From Sphaerobacter sp. (GTDB lineage Bacteria > Chloroflexota > Chloroflexia > Thermomicrobiales > Thermomicrobiaceae), in contig NZ_JADGHZ010000021.1 of the NCBI RefSeq assembly GCF_019683595.1, positions 1-36,018 on the forward strand: a stretch of 36,018 nucleotides of DNA. The letters run 5' to 3'. Shown in pieces: positions 15,138 through 22,172 of the stretch. The stretch's first letter is position 1; each line of letters opens with the position of its first letter. Below the pieces are notes generated by a model. The model was given only the letters and a program-made list of their open reading frames with translations. It was not told where the DNA came from and searched no databases. The position numbers and the translations under genes were made by a program.

Positions 15138-16900
15138 GACAGGCGCCTCCCGGGGCGGAGCCGGGTGCGGAAGGCGCGCAGGTAAAGCGCGACCCGAGCT
15201 CGCCGCAACTCGGGCTTGTGGCCCGCCAGCCCCTTCGCCCCTTCGATCAGGACCCGCACCAGGTAGCTGGTGAGCAGGAAGGCGCGGAGGAACCGGGCGA
15301 CGCCGCGGCCGTACAGCCGCTCGAACAGGAGCACCTTCGACGTGTCGAAGTCCACCTGCCGCGCCGGGATGTCCTGGCTGCTGCTGGCGCCCTCATAGTG
15401 CGTCACCGCGGCCGAGGGGACGTACATGATCTTCCACCCGGCCTCACGGATGCGCCGGCACCACTCGACCTCTTCCGAGTACATGAAGAAGCGCTCGTCG
15501 AGCAGCCCCGCCATCTCGACCGCCTCCCGCCGGGCGACCAGGCAGGCGCCGACCAGCCAGTCGACCTCCTGCTCCTCGTCGTCCGACCGGTCGGCGACGT
15601 AGTAGCGCCGCAGCACCCGGTTGTTCTTCCAGTAGTCCTGGATGATGGTGCTCTCCAGCAGGCCGGTCGCCAGCGTCGGGAAGCGGCGCCGGGTCGGCTG
15701 GGTGGTCCCGTCCGGGCGGTAGATCCGCGGCCCGGCCACGCCGACGTCGGGGTGCTCCTCCAGGTAGCGGGCCAGCGTGCCGAGCGCGTCCCCGACGACC
15801 GTCGTGTCGGGGTTGAGCAGGGCGATGGCACGCCCGCGCGCCAGCCGGATCCCCATGTTGCACCCGGCGGCGAAGCCCCGGTTGGCTCCCGATTCGACGA
15901 CCCGGACCGACGGGAAGCGACGCCGCACCGCCTCGGCGGTGCCGTCGCCCGAGGCGTTGTCGACCACGATGATCTCGGTCGTCATCCCGCCCGACGCAAA
16001 GGCCGCCTCCAGCGAGGTCAGGCAGGCGAGCAGCAGGTCGCGCACGTTGTAGCTGACGATCACGACGCTCAGGTCGATCTCCGGCAGGGGCAAGGCGATC
16101 GGCTCGACACTGGCCGGCTCGGGCGGCGCCGGCCGTCCCACCCAGAGCCAGGTGCGCAGCTCGTACCAGGCCAGGATGCCCGCGAGAACCAGCCCGAGCG
16201 GCCCGTCCCGATAGCCACGCAGGCGGACGACACGGCGGAAGAACTCCCGGGCCGGCTGGCCGATGTAGGTGCGCCGCCGCGGGAACTGACCGGCCGCCCG
16301 CAGCGACTCCGCGCGCATCCGCGCGTAGTGCGCCTGCTTGTCACGAAACTCCCGCAGGCTGTCGTAGTTCAAGTGCAGCAGCGGCTCCGAGAGCCACCCG
16401 GCCGAGCCGTCCAGGTCTACGATCTCGTGGACCTCACGGCCGACGCGATAGCGTGCGCGGTCGCGGCGCAGGAGCCGGAGCTGGTAGTCCGGCCACCACC
16501 CGCCGCCCCGCATCTCCCGCCCGCGGATCCAATTGCGCCGGGGAAGCCAGTAGCCAGCCAAGTCGGGAGACCCGGTGCGCACGGCGTCGATCACCTCCGC
16601 CGTCAGTGCCGGGCTCAGCCGCTCATCGGCATCGAGGAACAAGACCCAGGGCCGGTCGACCATGCGGAGTGCAGCCTGCCGCTGGCTGGCGTAGCCGTCG
16701 AAGGGCCGCACGGCGACGCGGGCGCCGAAGCGCCGGGCGATCGCCACCGTCTGGTCGGTGCTCTCCGAGTCGAGCACGAACAGCAGCGCCCCGGCCTCAA
16801 CCAGGCCCTGCACGCTCGCCAGGCAGTCCGGCAGGTGGCGCTCCTCGTCGCGCGTCAGCACGACCACCGCCAGCGGGAGCGGGCCGTTCCCCTCAGGCAT
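15134..16900 (-). CDS. Tandem GT2 glycosyltransferase (two catalytic domains)
   Basis: The 588-residue product contains two family 2 (GT-A) glycosyltransferase domains. The first (about 8-245) starts LAVVVLTRDEERHL and has the DxD-type motif FLDADERL; its downstream segments (GGGWWPDYQLRLLRRD, then GYRDGPLGLVLAG) resemble WaaE/KdtX-type enzymes that modify lipopolysaccharide core. The second (from about 275) starts DLSVVIVSYNVRDLLL and has NRGFAAGCNMGI and LLNPDTTV, resembling rhamnosyltransferases of the WbbL type. The C-terminus has a hydrophobic and basic segment that could touch the membrane. Its ATG overlaps the preceding gene by 8 bases and its TGA overlaps the next start, so all three are coupled. 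The domains probably add two successive sugars. Confidence 0.9.
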   Translation of the reverse strand: MPEGNGPLPLAVVVLTRDEERHLPDCLASVQGLVEAGALLFVLDSESTDQTVAIARRFGARVAVRPFDGYASQRQAALRMVDRPWVLFLDADERLSPALTAEVIDAVRTGSPDLAGYWLPRRNWIRGREMRGGGWWPDYQLRLLRRDRARYRVGREVHEIVDLDGSAGWLSEPLLHLNYDSLREFRDKQAHYARMRAESLRAAGQFPRRRTYIGQPAREFFRRVVRLRGYRDGPLGLVLAGILAWYELRTWLWVGRPAPPEPASVEPIALPLPEIDLSVVIVSYNVRDLLLACLTSLEAAFASGGMTTEIIVVDNASGDGTAEAVRRRFPSVRVVESGANRGFAAGCNMGIRLARGRAIALLNPDTTVVGDALGTLARYLEEHPDVGVAGPRIYRPDGTTQPTRRRFPTLATGLLESTIIQDYWKNNRVLRRYYVADRSDDEEQEVDWLVGACLVARREAVEMAGLLDERFFMYSEEVEWCRRIREAGWKIMYVPSAAVTHYEGASSSQDIPARQVDFDTSKVLLFERLYGRGVARFLRAFLLTSYLVRVLIEGAKGLAGHKPELRRARVALYLRAFRTRLRPGRRLS

Positions 16901-17813
16901 CGGCCGCCTCCGCTGTGGCGTAGATGCCAGCCACCTCCCGCAGGGCGGTCGCGCGCGGTCGACCCCGCAGTGCCTCCACCGCAGCCGCGGTACGCGCCGC
17001 CAGCGCGACGGCGCGCAGGAAACGCGGCGAGTGGTAGCGCCGGAAGTAGCGGGCGCGGCTGCGGTGGAGTTGAAGGAACATCGCGTCGGGCACCTGGCTC
17101 GTGCTCTGTCCCCCGTGGTGGATCACCCGCGCGGCAGGAGCGGTCACAATCGTCCATCCCGCCTGGGCGATCCGCCGGCACCAGTCGATCTCCTCGCTGT
17201 AGAGGAAATATCCCTCATCCATCCCGCCGACCGCGTCGACCACCTCCCGCCGGACCAGCATGCAAGCCCCCAGCGGGTGGTCGATGGCGACCGGGCTCAG
17301 GCCGTCCCCCGGAGACATCCGCCCGTTCAGGCGCGAGCCCACGAGGCGCGGGTGAAGCGGGAAGAAGTCGAGCAGTACCTGCGTCAGCCCCGGGAAGCGG
17401 TACCCCGCCGACTGCACCGAGCCGTCCGGGTTCAACAGGAGCGCGCCGGCCATCCCGACGTGCGGCGCCGCATACAGCGCGCGCCACAACGCATCCAGCG
17501 AACCGGGAAGTAGCTCGGCATCGGGATTCAGCAGCAACACGGCCGCGCCGCGGGCACGCGCCAGGGCCAGGTTGTTGGCCGCCGCGAAGCCCCGGTTCTC
17601 CTCCAGCGCCACCAGCGTCGCGACCGGGAAATGCTTCCGCACCACGTCGGGCGTCCCGTCGGTCGAGGCGTTGTCGACCACGACGATCTCACCGCGCAGC
17701 CCGCTCGCCTCCAGCTCGCGCTCGACCGACGCCAGGCAGCGCGCCAGCAGCTCACGCGTGTTCCAGGAAACGACGATCGTGGTGATGTCGATGTCGCCCC
17801 TGGTCTCCGTCAT
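16893..17813 (-). CDS. Family 2 glycosyltransferase, rhamnosyltransferase-like
   Basis: The 306-residue product is a single GT2 domain: ITTIVVSWNTRELL at the start, EIVVVDNASTDGT, ENRGFAAANNLAL and the donor-binding LLNPDAEL (about 94-101). The later GACMLVRREVVDAVGGMDE and YSEEIDWCRRIAQAGW are typical of WbbL-like transferases. It is a clear paralogue of the second domain of the next gene, sharing the SEExxWCRRI and VTHYEG/VIHHGG arrangement. The ATG at 17813 has GGAGG eight bases upstream, and family similarity begins at once; a longer frame back to 18125 is arginine- and proline-rich and not credible. It is the first gene of the glycosyltransferase operon. Confidence 0.92.
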   Translation of the reverse strand: MTETRGDIDITTIVVSWNTRELLARCLASVERELEASGLRGEIVVVDNASTDGTPDVVRKHFPVATLVALEENRGFAAANNLALARARGAAVLLLNPDAELLPGSLDALWRALYAAPHVGMAGALLLNPDGSVQSAGYRFPGLTQVLLDFFPLHPRLVGSRLNGRMSPGDGLSPVAIDHPLGACMLVRREVVDAVGGMDEGYFLYSEEIDWCRRIAQAGWTIVTAPAARVIHHGGQSTSQVPDAMFLQLHRSRARYFRRYHSPRFLRAVALAARTAAAVEALRGRPRATALREVAGIYATAEAADA

Positions 17814-17923
17814 CGGCCGTTCCTCCGCTCTCGCGGTTGAACCGAAACCATCGTGCTGCTTTCCACGCGTTCTTGGTGCGCACCTGTCCCCGGCCGCGGG
17901 GCTGGTTCGGCGACCACGGCCCG

Positions 17924-17932
17924 TGCTAGACT
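17924..17932 (+). promoter_or_regulatory. Extended -10 promoter for the NERD-holB operon
   Basis: TGCTAGACT gives a TAGACT -10 at 17927-17932 with an upstream TG. Transcription would start near 17940, about 65 bases before the ATG at 18004. The -35 region is poor. The 190-base gap to the divergent glycosyltransferase gene must also hold that operon's promoter, which I could not place. Confidence 0.45.
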
Positions 17933-18003
17933 CCGCTGGACGGGGATCGATCGGCATTCCCCACGATTTTTCGCGGACGACGCGGGAAGGCGGGAGTTCG
18001 TCG

Positions 18004-18762
18004 ATGCGGCTGGTCGTCCACCGCGGGTTCATGCGACAGCGCCGCCGCACGGCGCGGTTGATGGTGCTGACGGGCCTGGTGGGGCTCTTCGCCTCGTTCC
18101 CGCTTACCCTGCAGACGCAACTCATCGTGCTGGCCTACGCGGTCCTGATCGTGGGCTTCATCCTGTTCAACACCGGCATGCAGCAGCTTGCCAAGTGGGG
18201 CCGCAGCCCACGACCGGATGAGATCCTCGACCAGCACCTGCGCCGGCTCAACGACCGCTACACGCTGATCCACTACCCGCAGATCCCGGGGTTCAGTCCG
18301 GAGCACGTCCTCGTCTACCCGGGCGGCCTGATCGTCCTGACCACGCGCCAGGTCTTCGGCGGCGTACGGGTCGAGAACGACCGATGGCGCCGGCTCGGTC
18401 GCCGCTGGCTGGCACTATTCAACCTGGCAGGACCGCCGCTCGGCAACCCTACCGACGAAAACAAGCGCCAGCAGGAGTCCCTGAAGCAATTTCTGGAGTC
18501 CAGGCAGTTGCCCGGCGGCGACCTCATCGACGGCATGATCGTCTTCGTCCACCCGCAGGTCGAGCTGGAGGTGATCTCATCCGACCTGACCGTCGTCCGC
18601 GCGGATGAACTCCTGGCGGCGGTGCGCGACCTGGGCACCGAAGCACTCCTGCACAACAAGCAGCGCGAGGAGATCATTGCCGCGCTCTCGGAGGGCGAAG
18701 AGGTCGAGGGGCCGATCTCAATCCCGAGCCGCGACCCCAACGCCCGGCGCGCCGAGGTCTAG
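18004..18762 (+). CDS. Membrane protein with NERD-like domain
   Basis: The 252-residue product starts with a basic stretch (RGFMRQRRRTAR) and two adjacent hydrophobic helices (about 19-36 and 38-57), then a cytoplasmic domain. The domain has the pattern of nuclease-related (NERD) domains: HVLVYPGGLIVLTTRQVFGG followed by LGNPTDENKRQQESL, equivalent to the family's (V)P-x-G-(V/I)-x-V-(I/L)-x-T-(K) and G-N-P motifs. Arg stands where the usual catalytic Lys is found (TTR for the more common TK), so nuclease activity is uncertain. The ATG at 18004 has GGGAG seven bases upstream. It is the first gene of an operon with holB, which starts 29 bases later. The NERD call is by pattern only. Confidence 0.6.
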   Translation: MRLVVHRGFMRQRRRTARLMVLTGLVGLFASFPLTLQTQLIVLAYAVLIVGFILFNTGMQQLAKWGRSPRPDEILDQHLRRLNDRYTLIHYPQIPGFSPEHVLVYPGGLIVLTTRQVFGGVRVENDRWRRLGRRWLALFNLAGPPLGNPTDENKRQQESLKQFLESRQLPGGDLIDGMIVFVHPQVELEVISSDLTVVRADELLAAVRDLGTEALLHNKQREEIIAALSEGEEVEGPISIPSRDPNARRAEV

Positions 18763-18791
18763 GCGGTATCCGAACCGACACGGGACCGACG

Positions 18792-19832
18792 ATGGAGATT
18801 GCCGCCACCCCCTGGCCGATCGTCGGCCACACTGTCGCCGTAGAGATGCTTGCCCGCGCGGCACGCACCGGGCAAGTGGCGCACGCCTATCTCTTTTTCG
18901 GTCCCGAGGGGATCGGCCGTTTTACGCTGGCGCGCATCTTCGCCCAGGCGCTCCTCTGTGAGGCGCCGCCGGACGAACGCCCCTGCGGCCGCTGCTCCGC
19001 CTGCCAGCGGGTCGAGCGTGGGGTTCACCCCGACGTGTCGATCATCAGCCGCGAGACCCAGGCGGCCGGCGACGAGCGCGGCGATGGGAAGCACACCCGC
19101 ATCTCCATCGAGACCGTCCGCAACCTCCGCGCGTCGATCTCCTTACGGCCGATGGAGGGCCGCTGGCGCGTCGCCATCATCGCCGAGAGCGACCTCCTCT
19201 CCCGCGATGCCTTCGACGCACTCCTCAAGACCTTGGAGGAGCCACCGCCCTTCGTCGTGCTGATCCTCATCGCCACCGAGGCCGAGGCACTCCCGGAGAC
19301 GATCCGCTCGCGCTGCCAGCCCGTGCCGCTTGAGCCGCTGAGCCGCGGTGCCGTGGCCGCCGAGCTGACCCGGCGCGGCATCCCGCCGGAGGAAGCGGCG
19401 ACGATCGCCAGCCTCTCCCGTGGGCGCATCGGTCATGCGCTCGCCCTCGCGGCCGATCCGGAGGCACTCGACGCGCGGCGACAGGCGGTCGACGCCGGGC
19501 TGGAGATGATCGAGAGCCCGCTCGCGGCCATCGCCGGGGCGCGGCGCCTGGCCGATACCTATCGCCGCGGCCAGCGCGACGCGGTCGAGCGGCAGATCGA
19601 CCTGCTGCTCGGGCTGTGGCGCGACCTGCTCTTGCTCGCCGGTGGCTGCGACGAGGCGATCGTCAACGCCGACCGGCGCGATCGCCTGGCCCGGCTCGCG
19701 CGGCAGTGGACCCTCGCGGAGATCCACCGCGGGGTCGTCGCCACCCTCCAGGCGCTCGGCGACCTCGCCATCAACGCCCAGCCGCGGTTGGTCCTCGACC
19801 ACATGGTGACGCAATGGCCGCAGCCGCGATGA
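18792..19832 (+). CDS. holB: DNA polymerase III delta prime subunit
   Basis: The 346-residue product is the delta' subunit of the clamp loader that places the beta clamp on primed DNA. The AAA+ domain starts with WPIVGHTVAVEML and HAYLFFGPEGIGRFTLA. The P-loop (37-45) has Arg where the ATP-binding Lys of GKT/S would be, which fits delta' serving as a stator rather than an ATPase. A zinc-binding cluster is present: C56-x8-C65-x2-C68-x2-C71. The sensor 1/arginine finger is SRC at 173-175 in TIRSRCQ. LLKTLEEPP marks the Walker B-adjacent helix. Its TGA overlaps the ATG of the PSP1-like gene as ATGA. The SD ahead of the ATG is weak (CGGGA). Confidence 0.93.
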   Translation: MEIAATPWPIVGHTVAVEMLARAARTGQVAHAYLFFGPEGIGRFTLARIFAQALLCEAPPDERPCGRCSACQRVERGVHPDVSIISRETQAAGDERGDGKHTRISIETVRNLRASISLRPMEGRWRVAIIAESDLLSRDAFDALLKTLEEPPPFVVLILIATEAEALPETIRSRCQPVPLEPLSRGAVAAELTRRGIPPEEAATIASLSRGRIGHALALAADPEALDARRQAVDAGLEMIESPLAAIAGARRLADTYRRGQRDAVERQIDLLLGLWRDLLLLAGGCDEAIVNADRRDRLARLARQWTLAEIHRGVVATLQALGDLAINAQPRLVLDHMVTQWPQPR

Positions 19833-20572
19833 ATCCCAAGCAGCCGCCCGCAGCGACGATCCCGGTCCTGGGCGCCCGCACGCCCGGGCTCGGCCGCGTG
19901 CGCTTCTGCGAGGCGCGCCTGCCTGACCCGGCCCTCGGGGACTGGATCTCCATCCCCGGTCCGGCCGGGGAGGAGCCCGCGCAGGTCGTCGTGACGCCCC
20001 AGCAGGTGGTCCTGGAGCGCCTGCCCCGCCCGCTCCCCGCCGTCACCCGCCGCCTCACACACGAGGAGATCAGGCGGGTTGCCGACCTGACCGAGCAGGC
20101 ACGCGCGGCGCTCGACCGCGCGCTCGACGTCGTACGCGAGGCCGGGCTTCCCGTCTTTCTTACTGGCTTGCGCCTCACGCTGGACGGCGCCACCGCGCTC
20201 GTGTCGTATCGCGGGGGAGAGGAGCAGGCGGGAACGCTCACCTGTACTCTGGCCGGTGCACTGGGCCTGCCGGTCCACGCGGAGCGTGAGGGGCCGCTCG
20301 AGCCGGCCGCCGAGCACCTCTTCGGCGGCGTCGGCCGGCTCCGCACCCGGGACGACGACCTCGACGCGATCGTGGCCGCGCGTTTCGATCCACCCGGCCC
20401 CGAAACCTTCGCGCCGGAGGGACTTCCCCGCATCGGCCGCCGGGTCCGGACCCCGGACGGACCCGGCATCGTCCTGTCCGTCTCCACCCGCCACTGGCAG
20501 GCGACCGTCCGCCTCGACAGCGGCACCGAGGTGACGGTGCCCATCGCCGACCTCGGCCCTGCCGGCGACTAG
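19829..20572 (+). CDS. PSP1/RicT-like protein lacking the cysteine cluster
   Basis: The 247-residue product resembles the PSP1 domain of RicT (YaaT), usually encoded next to holB. Matching parts are the N-terminal GRVRFCEA and GDWISIPGP strands, the LPAVTRRLTHEEIRRVADL link, and LPVFLTGLRLTLDGATALVSYRG, which corresponds to the core PSP1 fold. The C-terminal LPRIGRRVRTPDGPGIVLSV matches the tail that follows the cysteine-rich segment in full-length homologues. The cysteine-rich segment itself is absent: only C27 and C139 remain. RicT of Bacillus acts with RicA and RicF as an iron-sulfur complex that promotes RNase Y activity; without the cysteines that role is doubtful. The ATG at 19829 forms ATGA with the holB stop; an in-frame ATG at 19814 is the alternative. 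Confidence 0.7.
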   Translation: MNPKQPPAATIPVLGARTPGLGRVRFCEARLPDPALGDWISIPGPAGEEPAQVVVTPQQVVLERLPRPLPAVTRRLTHEEIRRVADLTEQARAALDRALDVVREAGLPVFLTGLRLTLDGATALVSYRGGEEQAGTLTCTLAGALGLPVHAEREGPLEPAAEHLFGGVGRLRTRDDDLDAIVAARFDPPGPETFAPEGLPRIGRRVRTPDGPGIVLSVSTRHWQATVRLDSGTEVTVPIADLGPAGD

Positions 20573-20574
20573 CA

Positions 20575-22020
20575 TCACCGCCGCTCGAACGGCACGACCC
20601 ACAGCGCGGGCTCCCACCCGGTGACGATCAGGCGATCGCCGGTCGGGGAGAGACTACCCGATGCGTGCCAACCGGGCTGACTCAGGTCGTAGGCCACCCC
20701 CGAGTCGGCATCGACCACCACCAGGCGCCGTCCATACGCCGGAAAGGTCTGAAGGAACAGCAGTTTGCTGTCCGGCGTCCACTGGGGATCGACGACCCAC
20801 CCGTCAGGCCCGAGCGGGATTCGCCGCACCAAGGAGCCGTCGCGGTCGAAGAGCAGCAGCAACGGGCGCGCATTTTGGTCGGACTGAACCAGGGCCACGC
20901 GCTGGCCGTCGGGACTCCAGGCGATCCGCAACTTCAGGTTGAGCACATGAGCCCGTCCACGCGACGGGGGGCGCCATGTCCCATCCGGGTCACGCACAAT
21001 ACCCGGCTCCGGATACGGCAACTCCACGCGCTGGGACCAACCAGTGGAGCGATCGAACAGGCAGAGGTCACTCCCGCAGGTGTACGCTAGGCGGTTCCCG
21101 CTCGGATCGGGAGCGATGACACCCGAAGACCAACCGGCCGGGAGATCCATCAGCCGGTGAGCCGTCACATCGCCGGCCGCACCAGCCGAGATGTGCCAGA
21201 GCGCGCCGGAGCGCACGAAGAGCACGCAGTCAGGCACTGGAGCGTACCCATCCACGTTGCTGCCCACTTCGCGCCAGACGACGGTTCCCGCACGGTCCAC
21301 CATCGTGAGCACCGGATCTTGGCCTCCGTCATATCTCACGTAGACGATCCCCGAGCCGTCCGCCGTCCACCGGGGAAGGGTCACAGCCCCACCCGGCAAC
21401 GTGAGCGGCTCTCCACCGTCAACTGGCAGGAGGTCGAGTCGTATCTCGTGGGGTATGCCGCGCGACACGATCACCGCATCCCCCTGCGGTGACCAGATCA
21501 GGCGGTCGACACCGCCGGGCGGCGACGAATCGAAGCCCGCGACCCCGGCGAACACCGGGTCCGCGTGATCGAGGCGACGCGGGGTGCCCAGCCGGACTGG
21601 TGCGTCGGGTGAATCGAGGAGCAAGCCGGGCAACGCTTCATGCGGCGTGTTGTAGCGATCGAGGCCGGTGTATGTCCAGCCGGGCCGGAGGCGGTATGGA
21701 TGCGACAGCCACACCCGAACGTCACGGCTGCGGCCGTCCTCATAGATGAAGCGGATCAGAGCCGCGTCGTACTCACCGCGCCCGCCCCGCTCAATGTCCA
21801 GCACCCGCGCCTCGGCGAGCGGGCTCACCGGGTCGAACGGATCAAGTCCGGTCTTCCCGATCAGCCCCTTGAGCCGTTGCTCAAGGAAGACCTTGTCGAC
21901 CGTGTCGTGCAAGATGTCCGCTGCACCGACCGGACCGGCCCCGACCAGCAGGATGACCACCACTGCCAGCAACACCCACTTGCGTCGCAGCGTCGATCTC
22001 CTTTCATGCCGGTTCATCAT
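20575..22020 (-). CDS. Secreted TolB-like beta-propeller protein
   Basis: The 481-residue product has an N-terminal signal peptide (basic LRRKW, hydrophobic core about 16-30, AxA-like GPVGAA cleavage site) and then repeated blades with the WD40-like/TolB pattern: LIWSPQGDAVIVSR, PRWTADGSGIVYVRY, IAPDPSGNRLAYTC, IAWSPDGQRVALVQ, PQWTPDSKLLFLQT and GSLSPTGDRLIVTG. That is six visible blades. Such proteins usually bind partners or ligands outside the membrane; no catalytic motif is seen. Residues 45-110 form a separate N-terminal part of unknown fold. The ATG at 22020 has only a weak SD (CAGGT). A strong AAAGGAG overlaps codons 6-8, so a downstream CTG or GTG may be the real start. It ends 2 bases from the convergent PSP1-like gene. 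Confidence 0.8.
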   Translation of the reverse strand: MMNRHERRSTLRRKWVLLAVVVILLVGAGPVGAADILHDTVDKVFLEQRLKGLIGKTGLDPFDPVSPLAEARVLDIERGGRGEYDAALIRFIYEDGRSRDVRVWLSHPYRLRPGWTYTGLDRYNTPHEALPGLLLDSPDAPVRLGTPRRLDHADPVFAGVAGFDSSPPGGVDRLIWSPQGDAVIVSRGIPHEIRLDLLPVDGGEPLTLPGGAVTLPRWTADGSGIVYVRYDGGQDPVLTMVDRAGTVVWREVGSNVDGYAPVPDCVLFVRSGALWHISAGAAGDVTAHRLMDLPAGWSSGVIAPDPSGNRLAYTCGSDLCLFDRSTGWSQRVELPYPEPGIVRDPDGTWRPPSRGRAHVLNLKLRIAWSPDGQRVALVQSDQNARPLLLLFDRDGSLVRRIPLGPDGWVVDPQWTPDSKLLFLQTFPAYGRRLVVVDADSGVAYDLSQPGWHASGSLSPTGDRLIVTGWEPALWVVPFERR

Positions 22021-22117
22021 TGATTACCTGACAGGAGAACGTAGCATCCGGAACCACGTTGCGAATGGTGTGCAGAGGCGGTCTTGAACCGTGCGCGATG
22101 CGATGCACACATGACGA

Positions 22118-22146
22118 AACCGGCCGGGCGCGATGCCCGGCCGGTT
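22118..22146 (-). terminator. Terminator after the PP2C-like/propeller gene
   Basis: AACCGGCCGGGC (22118-22129) and GCCCGGCCGGTT (22135-22146) form a perfect 12-base-pair stem with a 5-base loop. On the minus strand it lies 26 bases past the stop codon at 22173 and is followed by TCGTCATG after the terminal TT. This is one of the strongest stems in the window and separates this gene from the TolB-like gene downstream. Confidence 0.8.
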
Positions 22147-22172
22147 CAGCAGCGTTGTCAGTGGATTGCGCC

